Below are positions 16,563 to 25,188 of a DNA stretch of 45,619 nucleotides, piece after piece (the stretch's first letter is position 1; each line of letters begins with the position of its first letter). Source of the DNA: Curtobacterium sp. MMLR14_010. GTDB taxonomy: Bacteria > Actinomycetota > Actinomycetes > Actinomycetales > Microbacteriaceae. The stretch spans positions 1 to 45,619 of the forward strand of contig NZ_MJGV01000024.1 in NCBI RefSeq assembly GCF_001865015.1, read 5' to 3'. A model generated the notes under the pieces. It worked only from the letters and a program-made list of their open reading frames with translations, was not told where the DNA came from and ran no database searches. A program made the translations under genes and the position numbers.

Positions 16563-18020
16563 TCAGCTGAGCTGGTTGGCCTCGACCCACGACAGGTACT
16601 CGGGGCTCACCGTGCCGGTGACGTACTCACCGGTGAAGCAGCTCATCTCGAGGTCGGTGACGTCGGAGCCCTCGATGATGGCGTCCCGCATGTCGCCGAT
16701 CTCCTGGTAGATCAGGTGGTCGCTGCCGAGCACGCGGTTGATCTCCGGGATCTTCCGGTCGTGCGCGATGAGCTCCTGCCGCGTCGGCATGTTGATGCCG
16801 TAGACGTGCGGGAACCTGACCGGGGGAGCGGCGGAGGTGAAGGTGACCTCGTTCGCGCCGGCGGCCCTGGCCATCTCCACGATCTCCTTGCTCGTCGTGC
16901 CGCGCACGATCGAGTCGTCGACGATGAGGATGTTCTTGCCCTTGAACTCGGACGACATCGCGTTGAGCTTCTGGCGCACCGAGCGCTTGCGCTCCGCCTG
17001 CCCGGGCATGATGAACGTCCGGCCGACGTAGCGGTTCTTGTAGAAGCCCTCGCGGTACTCGATGCCGAGCTTCTGCGCGACCTGCATGGCAGCGGGGCGC
17101 GAGGAGTCCGGGATCGGCATGACGACGTCGATGTCCCCGGTGGGGGCGTACTGCGCGATCGTGTCGGCGAGGCGGTTGCCGAGGCGCAGGCGGGCGTCGT
17201 ACACGGAGATGCCGTTCATCACGGAGTCCGGACGGGCCAGGTAGACGTACTCGAACGAGCAGGGCACCAGGCGCGGGTTCTTGGCGCACTGGCGGGCGTG
17301 CATCGTGCCGTCCATCTCGATGAAGACGGCCTCGCCGGGGGCGACGTCGCGGACGATCTCGTACCCGCCCGACTCGAGGACGAGCGACTCGGACGTGACG
17401 ACCCACTCGGAACCGCCGGCGTCGCTGAAGCGGTGCCCGAGGATGAGCGGCCGGATCCCGAACGGGTCGCGGAAGGCCAGCAGCCCGTGGCCCGCGATCG
17501 TGGCGATGGCGGCGTAGGAGCCCTCGACGCGCTCGTGCACGCGCTCGACGGCGTCGAACACCTGCCCGGCGTCGAGCTCACGGCCGCGCACCTGGCCCTG
17601 GAGCTCGTGCGCCAGGACGTTGACCAGCAGCTCGGTGTCGGAGCTCGTGTTGAGGTGTCGACGGTCGATGTCGAACAGCTCGCGCGTGAGCTCCCGTGTG
17701 TTCGTCAGGTTGCCGTTGTGGACGAGGACGATGCCGTACGGCGCGTTCACGTAGAACGGCTGGGCCTCTTCCTCGTTGCTCGCGGTGCCCTTGGTGGCGT
17801 AGCGCACGTGGCCGAGGCCCATCGTGCCGAGCAGTGCCCGCATGTCACGGGTGCGGAAGGCCTCACGGACGTGCCCGCGGGTCTTGTGCATGTGGTGGAT
17901 GTGCCCCTCGACCGTGGCGATGCCCGTCGAGTCCTGTCCCCGGTGTTGCAGGAGGAGCAGTGCGTCGTAGATGGATTGGTTTGCTGGCCCCTGATTGACG
18001 AGGCCGACGATGCCGCACAT
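16563..18020 (-). CDS. purF: amidophosphoribosyltransferase
   Basis: A 485-residue first enzyme of de novo purine synthesis, making phosphoribosylamine from PRPP and glutamine. The N terminus MCGIVGL provides the class II glutaminase nucleophile Cys2 after Met removal; HNGNLTN and SSDTELL are glutaminase loops, and ILIVDDSIVRGTTSKEIV is the PRPP-binding loop. Late Cys residues (MSCFTGEY) match Fe-S-containing or related PurF forms. It is divergent from purM with about 70 bp between; a ribosome-like GGAG precedes ATG 18020. Confidence 0.96.
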   Translation of the reverse strand: MCGIVGLVNQGPANQSIYDALLLLQHRGQDSTGIATVEGHIHHMHKTRGHVREAFRTRDMRALLGTMGLGHVRYATKGTASNEEEAQPFYVNAPYGIVLVHNGNLTNTRELTRELFDIDRRHLNTSSDTELLVNVLAHELQGQVRGRELDAGQVFDAVERVHERVEGSYAAIATIAGHGLLAFRDPFGIRPLILGHRFSDAGGSEWVVTSESLVLESGGYEIVRDVAPGEAVFIEMDGTMHARQCAKNPRLVPCSFEYVYLARPDSVMNGISVYDARLRLGNRLADTIAQYAPTGDIDVVMPIPDSSRPAAMQVAQKLGIEYREGFYKNRYVGRTFIMPGQAERKRSVRQKLNAMSSEFKGKNILIVDDSIVRGTTSKEIVEMARAAGANEVTFTSAAPPVRFPHVYGINMPTRQELIAHDRKIPEINRVLGSDHLIYQEIGDMRDAIIEGSDVTDLEMSCFTGEYVTGTVSPEYLSWVEANQLS

Positions 18021-18091
18021 GCGCGGAGTGCTCCAGACCGTAGGATCGGGTGGTACCGAACAAGTCTGCCATGCCCCGCGGAGGACGACGT

Positions 18092-19186
18092 ATGCCCAAC
18101 CCCTACGCCGAGGCCGGCGTCGACACCGCTGCCGGTGACCTGGCCGTCGAGCTCATGAAGTCCGCCGTCTCGGCGACGCACAACGCGTCCGTGCTCGGCG
18201 GTGTCGGCGGGTTCGCCGGGCTCTACGAGGTGTCGTTCCTGAAGGACTTCTCACGGCCGCTGCTCGCCACGTCCACGGACGGCGTCGGCACGAAGGTCGC
18301 GATCGCACAGGCCATCGACAAGCACGACACCATCGGACAGGACCTCGTCGGCATGGTCGTCGACGACATCGTCGTGGTCGGTGCGAAGCCGATGTTCATG
18401 ACGGACTACATCGCCTGCGGTCGGGTCGTCCCCGCGCGCATCGCGGACATCGTCGCCGGCATCGCGCGGGGGTGCGCCGACACCGGCACGGCCCTGGTCG
18501 GTGGCGAGACGGCCGAGCACCCCGGGCTCCTCGGGCCGGACGACTACGACGTCGCCGGTGCGGCGGTCGGCGCGGTCGAGGCCTCGTCGCAGCTCGGCGC
18601 GCACCTCGTGCAGGACGGCGACGTCGTCGTGGCGATCGCGTCCTCCGGCCTGCACTCGAACGGCTTCTCGCTCGTGCGGCACATCCTGGGGCAGCGTGGC
18701 GTCGGCTACGCGGACTCGCTGCCCGAGTTCGGCGGCCTGGTGGGAGAGGCCTTGCTCGAGCCGACGCGCCTGTACACGACGCCGCTCCTGGCGCTCCTCG
18801 ACGCCTTCCCCGGCGCCGTGCACTCGCTCTCGCACGTGACCGGTGGTGGCATCGCCGCGAACCTGGCGCGCGTGCTGCCCGTCGGTTCCTGGGTCGAGGT
18901 CGACCGCGCCACGTGGGAGCCCCTGCCCGTCTTCCGGGTGCTCGCCGACATGGCCGGCACCCCGATCGAGGACACCGAGGGCACGTGGAACCTCGGCATC
19001 GGGATGTTCGCGGTCGTCGACGCGGCCCAGGCGGACCAGGTCATCGCGTCGCTCGGGGCTGCCGGGATGGCGTCGTGGTCGGTCGGCGCGGTGTCGATGT
19101 CCGAGCGGGCGCTCGACGGCTTCGAGCAGGGCGCCAAGGGCGTCGACGGCGGGGCCGTGCGGCTGACGGGGGCGTACGCGGGCTGA
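18092..19186 (+). CDS. purM: phosphoribosylformylglycinamidine cyclo-ligase (AIR synthetase)
   Basis: A 364-residue enzyme closing the imidazole ring of AIR with ATP. Marks are LGGVGGFAGLYE, LLATSTDGVGTKVAIA, VGMVVDDIVVVGAKPMFMTD, GGETAEHPGL, SSGLHSNGFSL and the glycine-rich SHVTGGGIAANL. I chose ATG 18092 because GGAGGACG lies just before it and the product then begins NPYAEAGVDT like other PurM proteins; upstream in-frame ATGs at 18050 and 18071 would overlap the promoter region shared with purF. Confidence 0.95.
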   Translation: MPNPYAEAGVDTAAGDLAVELMKSAVSATHNASVLGGVGGFAGLYEVSFLKDFSRPLLATSTDGVGTKVAIAQAIDKHDTIGQDLVGMVVDDIVVVGAKPMFMTDYIACGRVVPARIADIVAGIARGCADTGTALVGGETAEHPGLLGPDDYDVAGAAVGAVEASSQLGAHLVQDGDVVVAIASSGLHSNGFSLVRHILGQRGVGYADSLPEFGGLVGEALLEPTRLYTTPLLALLDAFPGAVHSLSHVTGGGIAANLARVLPVGSWVEVDRATWEPLPVFRVLADMAGTPIEDTEGTWNLGIGMFAVVDAAQADQVIASLGAAGMASWSVGAVSMSERALDGFEQGAKGVDGGAVRLTGAYAG

Positions 19187-19233
19187 GGTTCGCGCGCGCT
19201 CGGGCTGTTCCGACTCGGAACGACGCGGCGTCC

Positions 19234-19287
19234 GACTCCGAACGACATCGTCGACGTCGTACGACCTCGACGTTGTCGTTCGGAGTC
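19234..19287. terminator. purM hairpin
   Basis: Perfect 14-base arms GACTCCGAACGACA (19234-19247) and TGTCGTTCGGAGTC (19274-19287) with a 26-base loop that itself can partly pair. It is about 50 bases after the purM stop. Confidence 0.55.
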
Positions 19288-19322
19288 CGCCCGGCCTCCC
19301 GGCACCGCCCGTACACGCAGAA

Positions 19323-19352
19323 ACGCCGCGCTGCCCATGGGGCGCGCGGCGT
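19323..19352 (-). terminator. hairpin after the DUF3073 gene
   Basis: Arms ACGCCGCGC (19323-19331) and GCGCGGCGT (19344-19352). On the minus strand the stem is followed by TTCTGC, a weak T-containing tail. It is placed 14 bases beyond the stop of the DUF3073 gene. Confidence 0.5.
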
Positions 19353-19365
19353 CGTCGAGCCTGAC

Positions 19366-19584
19366 TCAGGCGGACTTGTTCTGGTCCTGCTGGGTCTCGA
19401 GCTCGTCACCTTCGTCGAAGGGCTCTGGACCGTACTGGTCTGCCCAGCGGTCCTCGTAGTCCTCGCCGTCGTTCTGCCCTGTGGACAGCTCGCGTTCGAG
19501 TGCACCGTAGTTGGTCTCGGGGCTGAAGTACTTCAGCTCCCGAGCGACCTTGGTGTGCTTTGCCTTCTGACGGCCGCGCCCCAT
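19366..19584 (-). CDS. DUF3073-family small protein
   Basis: 72 residues: MGRGRQKAKHTKVARELKYF, then SPETNYGALEREL and an acidic tail rich in Asp/Glu/Gln. This basic-then-acidic layout and its place next to purM match the actinobacterial DUF3073 family, whose function is unknown. A GGGGG stretch lies about seven bases before the ATG. Confidence 0.85.
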   Translation of the reverse strand: MGRGRQKAKHTKVARELKYFSPETNYGALERELSTGQNDGEDYEDRWADQYGPEPFDEGDELETQQDQNKSA

Positions 19585-19746
19585 GCGTGACCCCCTCGTG
19601 TGTCGGCTCGTGTCCGGTCTGTCGGGAGAGGAGTGTCACCCGGTGAATCCGAACGGTTCGTGGTTGGAAATCTGCCGATCACTCTACCATGTAGCCCTAT
19701 CTGGACCTGCCCCACGGGCCTTGAGCATCCAGCAGGATCGGAAGTG

Positions 19747-20859
19747 ATGACGGACCCGACACCGACCCTCGACGACCAGCACGCCCGCGTGGTGGTGATC
19801 GGCGCCGGACAGGCCGGTCTGTCGGTCGCCTGGCACCTGCAGCGCCTCGGGCTGGTGCCCGGGACGGACATGATCGTCCTCGACCGCGCCCCGAGCACGG
19901 GCGGCGCGTGGCAGTTCCGCTGGCAGGCCCTGCGGCTCGGCGCTGCGCACCGGGTGCACGACCTGCCCGGGATGCACGAGATGGGCCTGCGGTTCGACGA
20001 CGCCGACCGGGCCCGTCCCGCTCGTGACGTCGTCGGCGAGTACTACCGCCGCTTCGAGCAGCACCACGACCTCCGTGTGCGACGTCCGGTGCAGGTGACG
20101 AGCGTCGAGCGTGCGGGATCCGGACTGTGCGTGTCGACCCGGGGCGCGGACGGCACGGCCACACGGATCCTGGCGGACGTCGTCGTGAACGCGTCGGGCA
20201 CCTGGGGCACCCCGTTCGTCCCCTGGTACCCGGGCCGCGACGTGTTCGGCGGGCGGCAGGTCGACACCACGGAGTACCGGTCGGCGTCGGCGTTCGCCGG
20301 GCAGGACGTCGTCGTGGTCGGGGGTGGCACGAGCGCGATCGGGTTCCTGCTCGAGCTCGACGGAGTTGCCCGCTCCACGCGGTGGTTCACCCGTCGCCCG
20401 ATGATGTGGTCGGACGGCTCCGCGCTCGACGTCGAGTCCGCGGTCGGGGCGGTCGCGGAACAGGACCGGGCAGCGCGTGCCGGCGAGGTCCTGCCGAGCA
20501 TCGTCAGCGGCACCGGCGTCCCGGTGTCTCGGCGCATCCGGGCTGGCCTGGACCGCGGGGTGCTCCGCGACGAGCCGATGTTCCAGCGCTTCGACGAGGA
20601 CGGCGTGGTGACCGCCGACGGCGAGCACGTGCACGCCGATGCGGTCATCTGGGCCACGGGCTTCCGGGCGGACCTCCGGCACCTGGCGCCGCTGCACCTG
20701 CGGACGGCGAAGGGCGGCGTGGTCGTGGCCGACGGGCGGTCCGAGGACGAACCCCGGCTCTTCCTGGCCGGCTACGGCCCGCAGGCGTCGACCATCGGCG
20801 CGAACCGGGCCGGCCGGCGGATCGCTCGCCAGGTGATGGCGGCGCTCGACGCGTCCTGA
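19747..20859 (+). CDS. flavin-dependent monooxygenase/oxidoreductase
   Basis: A 370-residue protein with two dinucleotide folds: FAD loop VVVIGAGQAGLSVAWHL near the N terminus and NADPH-type loop VVVVGGGTSAIGF at about 190-200, followed by the conserved VIWATGFRADL (about 298-308). This is the pattern of FMO-like and CzcO-type oxidoreductases. The substrate is unknown. ATG 19747 follows GGAAGTG; the frame is open to 19600 but the extra part has no homology-like features. Downstream repeat D starts at its stop. Confidence 0.85.
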   Translation: MTDPTPTLDDQHARVVVIGAGQAGLSVAWHLQRLGLVPGTDMIVLDRAPSTGGAWQFRWQALRLGAAHRVHDLPGMHEMGLRFDDADRARPARDVVGEYYRRFEQHHDLRVRRPVQVTSVERAGSGLCVSTRGADGTATRILADVVVNASGTWGTPFVPWYPGRDVFGGRQVDTTEYRSASAFAGQDVVVVGGGTSAIGFLLELDGVARSTRWFTRRPMMWSDGSALDVESAVGAVAEQDRAARAGEVLPSIVSGTGVPVSRRIRAGLDRGVLRDEPMFQRFDEDGVVTADGEHVHADAVIWATGFRADLRHLAPLHLRTAKGGVVVADGRSEDEPRLFLAGYGPQASTIGANRAGRRIARQVMAALDAS

Positions 20860-20949
20860 CCTCGCACCGTGCAGGGCCTTCCGCCCCGTGCGAGCTTGCA
20901 CACCCCGTGCGCGCCCACAGGCCCGCACGGGGCGGTCAGCCTCGCACCG
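20860..20949. repeat. intergenic mosaic repeat, family 3, copy D (inverted orientation)
   Basis: Its reverse complement aligns with copy C motif by motif, including CGTGCGAGCTTGCAC (20887-20901). It lies between the convergent oxidoreductase and DoxX genes. Confidence 0.6.
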
Positions 20950-20981
20950 AGCCGCCCGCGCCTCGCACCGAGCCGCCCGCG
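20940..20981. repeat. 21-bp direct repeat, two copies
   Basis: A 21-base unit starting CCTCGCACCGAGCC occurs at 20940-20960 and 20961-20981, with the first seven bases starting a third copy. It grows out of the end of repeat D. Confidence 0.75.
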
Positions 20982-20999
20982 CCTCGCGGCGCCGCCGCC

Positions 21000-21440
21000 C
21001 TACGCGGCCAGGGGCTCCTCGACGCCGAGGCGACGACGACGCGCACGCAGCACGACCGCGTCGAGGGAGAACCGCCCGGGTCCGGTCAGCGCGACTGCGA
21101 GCGCACCGGCGGCCAGCACGAGCACGAACTCGAAGCCGCCCGACTGCGCGAAGAACCCGGCCTCGCCGTGCGCCAGCACCCCCGCTGCCACCATGTCGAT
21201 CGCGAGCAGTGCCGCGACGACCCGCGTCGCGACCCCGAGCACGAGGAGCGCGCCGCCGACGAGCTCGAGCCCGGCGACGAGCGGTGCGGCGACCTCGGCG
21301 AACGGGACGCCCATCCCGGAGAAGCCCGAGGCGACGGCGGGGATGCCCTGCCCGACCTTCTGGGCTCCGTGGGCGATGAAGACCACCCCGAGGACGACGC
21401 GGAGGACGGTCAGGCCGATGGAAGTCGATGTCGTTCGCAT
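21000..21440 (-). CDS. DoxX-family membrane protein
   Basis: A 146-residue protein with four predicted helices: VLRVVLGVVFIAHGAQKVG (the DoxX start with the HG motif), MGVPFAEVAAPLVAGLELVGG, an internal helix with LGVATRVVAALLAIDM, and FEFVLVLAAGALAVALTGPG followed by a basic tail. DoxX proteins are small quinone- or redox-linked membrane proteins; the exact role is unclear. ATG 21440 lies seven bases behind TACGTT (21448-21453), with TTGGAT 18 bases further up as a possible -35. Confidence 0.85.
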   Translation of the reverse strand: MRTTSTSIGLTVLRVVLGVVFIAHGAQKVGQGIPAVASGFSGMGVPFAEVAAPLVAGLELVGGALLVLGVATRVVAALLAIDMVAAGVLAHGEAGFFAQSGGFEFVLVLAAGALAVALTGPGRFSLDAVVLRARRRRLGVEEPLAA

Positions 21441-21553
21441 GGCCCCGAACGTACGAGGTGACGTGTCACGCATCCAACATGTCGGGGGTTCTCTGCAGAC
21501 ATCACCAGGGGATGCCCAGGCCGGCCGCCACGACGGCGACGCCGGACGGAGCC

Positions 21554-21640
21554 CGCACGGTGCGAGATCGCTCGGCCGGAACGGGAACTGCCACCCCGTG
21601 CGAGCACAGCAGCTCGCACAGGGTGGCCGACGTCGCACCA
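21554..21640. repeat. intergenic mosaic repeat, family 3, copy E (inverted orientation)
   Basis: Contains GCACGGTGCGAG (21555-21566), CGTGCGAG (21597-21604), AGCTCGCAC and GTCGCACC. Its order matches copy D. It lies between the DoxX promoter and the end of the DUF3072 gene. Confidence 0.55.
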
Positions 21641-21661
21641 GGCGACGGGATCAGCGTCGCG

Positions 21662-21973
21662 TCAGGACGTGGCGCCGATCGTGCCGGAGTCCGAGGCCTC
21701 GCCGTCGGGCGTGCCGCGGCCGGTCTGGTGCTGCAGACGGTCGATGTGCTCGGACGCCTCGGCCTTGGTCAGGTCGGCGGAGAGCTCCTCGCCGGCCTCT
21801 CGAGCCAGGGTGTCGAGGTAGCTGCGCTGCGGGCCGGTCATGGGCTCGTCGCCGGTGACCCACTGCTCCGGGTCCTTGCTGGCGGTCGTGGACGGGTCCG
21901 GACGGGCCCCGCCGAGGGTCTCGCCGTCGTTCGAGGGCTCGGAGGGGGACGGGGAGGAGGTTGCATCGGTCAT
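21662..21973 (-). CDS. DUF3072-family small protein
   Basis: 103 residues. The first half is Ser/Pro/Asp-rich and probably disordered; the second half PMTGPQRSYLDTLAREAGEE followed by LTKAEASEHIDRLQ is the DUF3072 domain, of unknown function. ATG 21973 is seven bases behind TACCGT (21981-21986); an upstream in-frame start at 21994 would lie beyond that -10. Confidence 0.8.
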   Translation of the reverse strand: MTDATSSPSPSEPSNDGETLGGARPDPSTTASKDPEQWVTGDEPMTGPQRSYLDTLAREAGEELSADLTKAEASEHIDRLQHQTGRGTPDGEASDSGTIGATS

Positions 21974-22029
21974 GCCACGGACGGTACGCCGCACCCACTG
22001 ACACCCGGCGACCCGCGGGCCGGAAGACG

Positions 22030-22806
22030 CTACGCCGCGCCCGACTCGTCCACGGGCACGTTCGTGTACCGCACCAGGTCCGGCCCGACCTCGTTCGCCG
22101 CGAGCGGCACCGACCGCCCGTCCCGCGTGACCCAGAGCGTGTTGCCCGGCTCGTCGAGTCGTTCCACCGGGTGCAGTGACCCCTCGAGCAGCACCGCCGC
22201 ACGGACTTCCACCCGACCGGAGGATGTGCGCGGGGGCAGCCCAGGCACGTCGTCCGCGAACACCGGGTAGGTGCCGGGCGCCAGCAGCGGGCTGATCGGC
22301 GTCGTGACGATCTCCACGCCGGCGGCCCCGGTCGGCGTCGCGACGTCAGCGGTCACGGTGACCAGCCGGACCACCTGGTCCTTCGGCAGTGGCGCGTCCA
22401 CGACGCCGGACGCGGCCAGCGCGCGGAAGGCGGGCCGGCCGTCGGGGCCGAGGTGGGCCTCCTGGCCGTCGATCCGGACGCGACCGCGTCCGCGCGTGTC
22501 CGCGTAGATGCCGGGCTCCAGGCCGGAGCGCCGGGCCTCGACGAGCGGCACGACGACCCGGTCGGGCCGGTACCAGTCGCGGAGCGTGGCCGGGTCGACC
22601 CAGCCGATGCTCGCGACGCCACGGGCCAGTTCGGCGTCGTCGTCGACGGCGCGTTCGTCGAGCGCGCCGAGCGGGTGTTCGCCGCGGACGGCGACGAGGC
22701 CCTCGTACCGGTCGTCGAGGTGGTCGAGGACCTCGACGCGCTTCGACACCTTGCCGCCGTGGCCGTCGAACGTCGCCCAGGTGCGCAGTTCGGGAGCGTT
22801 GGTCAT
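22030..22806 (-). CDS. uncharacterised 258-residue protein
   Basis: I do not recognise this protein. It has no signal peptide or membrane helix and appears cytoplasmic and beta-rich, with many Val/Arg/Asp residues (IDGQEAHLGPDGRPAF, GTYPVFADDVPGLPP). Coding is supported by codon bias, length, and an ATG at 22806 eight bases behind TACGAT (22815-22820). It follows the KimA-like gene on the same strand with 30 bp between, so the two could be linked, although the internal promoter suggests separate transcription too. Confidence 0.65.
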   Translation of the reverse strand: MTNAPELRTWATFDGHGGKVSKRVEVLDHLDDRYEGLVAVRGEHPLGALDERAVDDDAELARGVASIGWVDPATLRDWYRPDRVVVPLVEARRSGLEPGIYADTRGRGRVRIDGQEAHLGPDGRPAFRALAASGVVDAPLPKDQVVRLVTVTADVATPTGAAGVEIVTTPISPLLAPGTYPVFADDVPGLPPRTSSGRVEVRAAVLLEGSLHPVERLDEPGNTLWVTRDGRSVPLAANEVGPDLVRYTNVPVDESGAA

Positions 22807-22836
22807 GGGGTCACATCGTATTCCGGGAGGCTCGGC

Positions 22837-25041
22837 TCACTCCGAGGACGTCGGCCTGCGGGCCGCGGACGCCGCCACCAGGGCACGGATCTCACCGGTG
22901 CAGAGGGCCGGGTCGACGCCCTCGGCGGGGCCGGCCGGTCGGGTCGCACGGCGCGACTGCAGGCTGTTCCGCTGGGCCGATCGGAGGATGCGGTCCTCCT
23001 CCTCACTGCGGAAGACCCCGTTCGGCGACCGTCGGAGCGGGGGTCGCACGGGCTCACCACGGCGGTCCTGCCCGGGGAAGGGGCGCGAGCGGCGACCGTA
23101 GAGCAGCTCGGAGGAGTCGAGGAGCCACGGCACGAGGGCGACGGTCACCCCGTGCACGAGCAGCAGCTTCTTCCGGATCCGTCGGCCGCGGTGGTTGTGG
23201 AGCAGCCCCTCCCACCAGTGCCCGACGATGAAGATCGGCGTGTAGACGGTGACGACCTCCGATCCGTGCGCTGCCCGGTGCGCCTTGATGTAGGAGATCA
23301 GCGGCATCGAGATGTCGCGGTACGGGCTCGGCACCATCGTCAGCGGGACCTCGATGCTGTGCTCGGCCCACTGCTGGCGGAGGTGCGCGGCGTCGGCGTC
23401 GTCGATGGCGACGTGCACGGCCTCGAGCCCGGCGTGCTTCGCGGCGATGGCGTAGTCGAGCGCCTTGAGTACCGGCTTCTGCAACTTGTTCACCAGGACG
23501 ATGGCGTGGTCGCCGGTCGCGCCGAACTGGGTCTCGACGTCGGCCTCGACCTCGTGCTTGACGTCGCGGTAGTAGCGGTTCACGCCGAGCATCAGCACGT
23601 AGAGCACCGGCATGATGAGGAAGACCAGCCAGGCGCCGTGCGTGAACTTCGTGATCGTGACGATGACCAGGACGACCAGGGTGAACGTCGCGCCGATCGC
23701 GTTGATCGTCCGCGAGCGCACGACCTGACCGCGGTGCACGGGCTCGTCCGCCGTGCCGTCACGATCCGCGCGGAGCAGCCGCGTCCAGTGCACGACCATG
23801 CCCGTCTGGCCGAGCGTGAACGACACGAAGACGCCGATGATGTACAGCTGGATGAGGCTCGTGACGTTCGCCCGGTACACCACGAGCAGCGCGGCCGCGA
23901 CGAGCGCCAGCACGATGACGCCGTTCGAGTAGATGAGTCGGTCGCCGCGCGTCGACAGGGCCTTGGGTGCGTAGGAGTCCCGCGCCAGGATCGATCCGAG
24001 CAGCGGGAACCCGTTGAACGCCGTGTTCGCCGCCAGGAGCAGCACCGCGGCCGTCGTCGCCTGGATCACGAAGAACAGCACGGAGTTGTCCCCGAAGGTC
24101 GCCGCCGCGATCTGCGCGATGAGGGAGCGCTGCGGCGTGGTCGCGCAGTTCGCGAAGCCCACCAGGTCGCAGGCCCGTTCGGCGTAGTGCACCCGCGACA
24201 CGAGCGCGAGCGTGATGAGCCCGATGAACAGGACGATCGCGATGCCGCCCATGGCCACCAGGGTCGCCTGGGCGTTCCGCACCTTGGGTCGGCGGAAGGC
24301 CTGCACGCCGTTCGCGATCGCCTCGACACCCGTCAGCGCCGAGCAACCGGACGCGAACGCGCGGAGGAGCAGCAGGATGAACGCCGCCTGCGTGGTGTGC
24401 TCGACGTTCTGCACCGTGTACCCGGCCGACTCCGCGACGGGAGGGTGCCCCGCGGCGACCCGAACCAGGCCGGTGACGACCATCACGAAGACACTGGCCA
24501 CGAACAGGTACGTCGGGACGGCGAAGGCCTTGCTCGACTCCCGCACACCGCGCAGGTTCGCGGCCGCGAGCAGCACGACGAAGACCAGTGCGAGCTCGAC
24601 GCGGAACGGGTTGAGCATCGGCAGCGCGGAGATGATGTTGTCCACGCCAGAGGCCACCGACACCGCCACCGTCATGACGTAGTCGACGAGCAGGGCGCTG
24701 GCCACGACGAGCCCGGCCTTCTCGCCGAGGTTCCGGTGCGCGACCTCGTAGTCGCCGCCGCCGGACGGGTACGCCTTGATGAGCTGGCGGTAGGACGCGA
24801 CCACGACGACGAGCAGCAGCACGACGAGCGCGGCGACCCACGGCGCGAAGGTGAGGAACGCCATCCCGCCGAGCAGCAGGATCATCAGCAGCTCCTGCGG
24901 GGCGTACGCCACCGAGGAGAGCGGGTCGCTCGCGAAGATGGGGAGCGCGAGGTGCTTCGGGAGGAGCTGGCCCTCGAGCTTCTCGGAGGGGAGCGGATCC
25001 CCGATCAGCCGCGACTTCAGCGACCGGATCTCGTTCGTCAC
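22837..25041 (-). CDS. KimA-like APC-superfamily potassium transporter
   Basis: About 734 residues. The N-terminal two thirds have some twelve helices and start with LALPIFASDPLSSVAYAPQE, the signature of KimA/YdaO-type high-affinity K+/H+ importers. The C-terminal third (from about 480) is a soluble USP-like domain with a charged tail. Such transporters are often shut by c-di-AMP. A TTG at 25050 would add three residues, but the GTG at 25041 sits eight bases behind a well-formed promoter, so I prefer it. Confidence 0.85.
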   Translation of the reverse strand: MTNEIRSLKSRLIGDPLPSEKLEGQLLPKHLALPIFASDPLSSVAYAPQELLMILLLGGMAFLTFAPWVAALVVLLLVVVVASYRQLIKAYPSGGGDYEVAHRNLGEKAGLVVASALLVDYVMTVAVSVASGVDNIISALPMLNPFRVELALVFVVLLAAANLRGVRESSKAFAVPTYLFVASVFVMVVTGLVRVAAGHPPVAESAGYTVQNVEHTTQAAFILLLLRAFASGCSALTGVEAIANGVQAFRRPKVRNAQATLVAMGGIAIVLFIGLITLALVSRVHYAERACDLVGFANCATTPQRSLIAQIAAATFGDNSVLFFVIQATTAAVLLLAANTAFNGFPLLGSILARDSYAPKALSTRGDRLIYSNGVIVLALVAAALLVVYRANVTSLIQLYIIGVFVSFTLGQTGMVVHWTRLLRADRDGTADEPVHRGQVVRSRTINAIGATFTLVVLVIVTITKFTHGAWLVFLIMPVLYVLMLGVNRYYRDVKHEVEADVETQFGATGDHAIVLVNKLQKPVLKALDYAIAAKHAGLEAVHVAIDDADAAHLRQQWAEHSIEVPLTMVPSPYRDISMPLISYIKAHRAAHGSEVVTVYTPIFIVGHWWEGLLHNHRGRRIRKKLLLVHGVTVALVPWLLDSSELLYGRRSRPFPGQDRRGEPVRPPLRRSPNGVFRSEEEDRILRSAQRNSLQSRRATRPAGPAEGVDPALCTGEIRALVAASAARRPTSSE

Positions 25042-25049
25042 GAGCGGCA

Positions 25050-25077
25050 AACCTACTCACATCCGCGCGCGAGTCAA
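25050..25077 (-). promoter_or_regulatory. promoter of the KimA-like gene
   Basis: Minus-strand -35 TTGACT (25072-25077), 16-base spacer, -10 TAGGTT (25050-25055), then eight bases to GTG 25041. This is one of the cleanest -35/-10 pairs in the window. Confidence 0.6.
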
Positions 25078-25188
25078 CACTGTGCGGACGGACAGGCAGG
25101 CGACGGTCCGGTCCACGCGCTGGTGCGGTGGCCGGCCGTGCCGGCGGACGGGAGGCCCTGGTCGCCCCCGCCCCGCCGGCGCGAGCGG

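Noticed and set aside
18021..18091. Riboswitch or purine-box in the purF-purM divergent gap
   Set aside because: The gap is only 71 bases and shows no conserved riboswitch core; only simple promoter-like words are visible.
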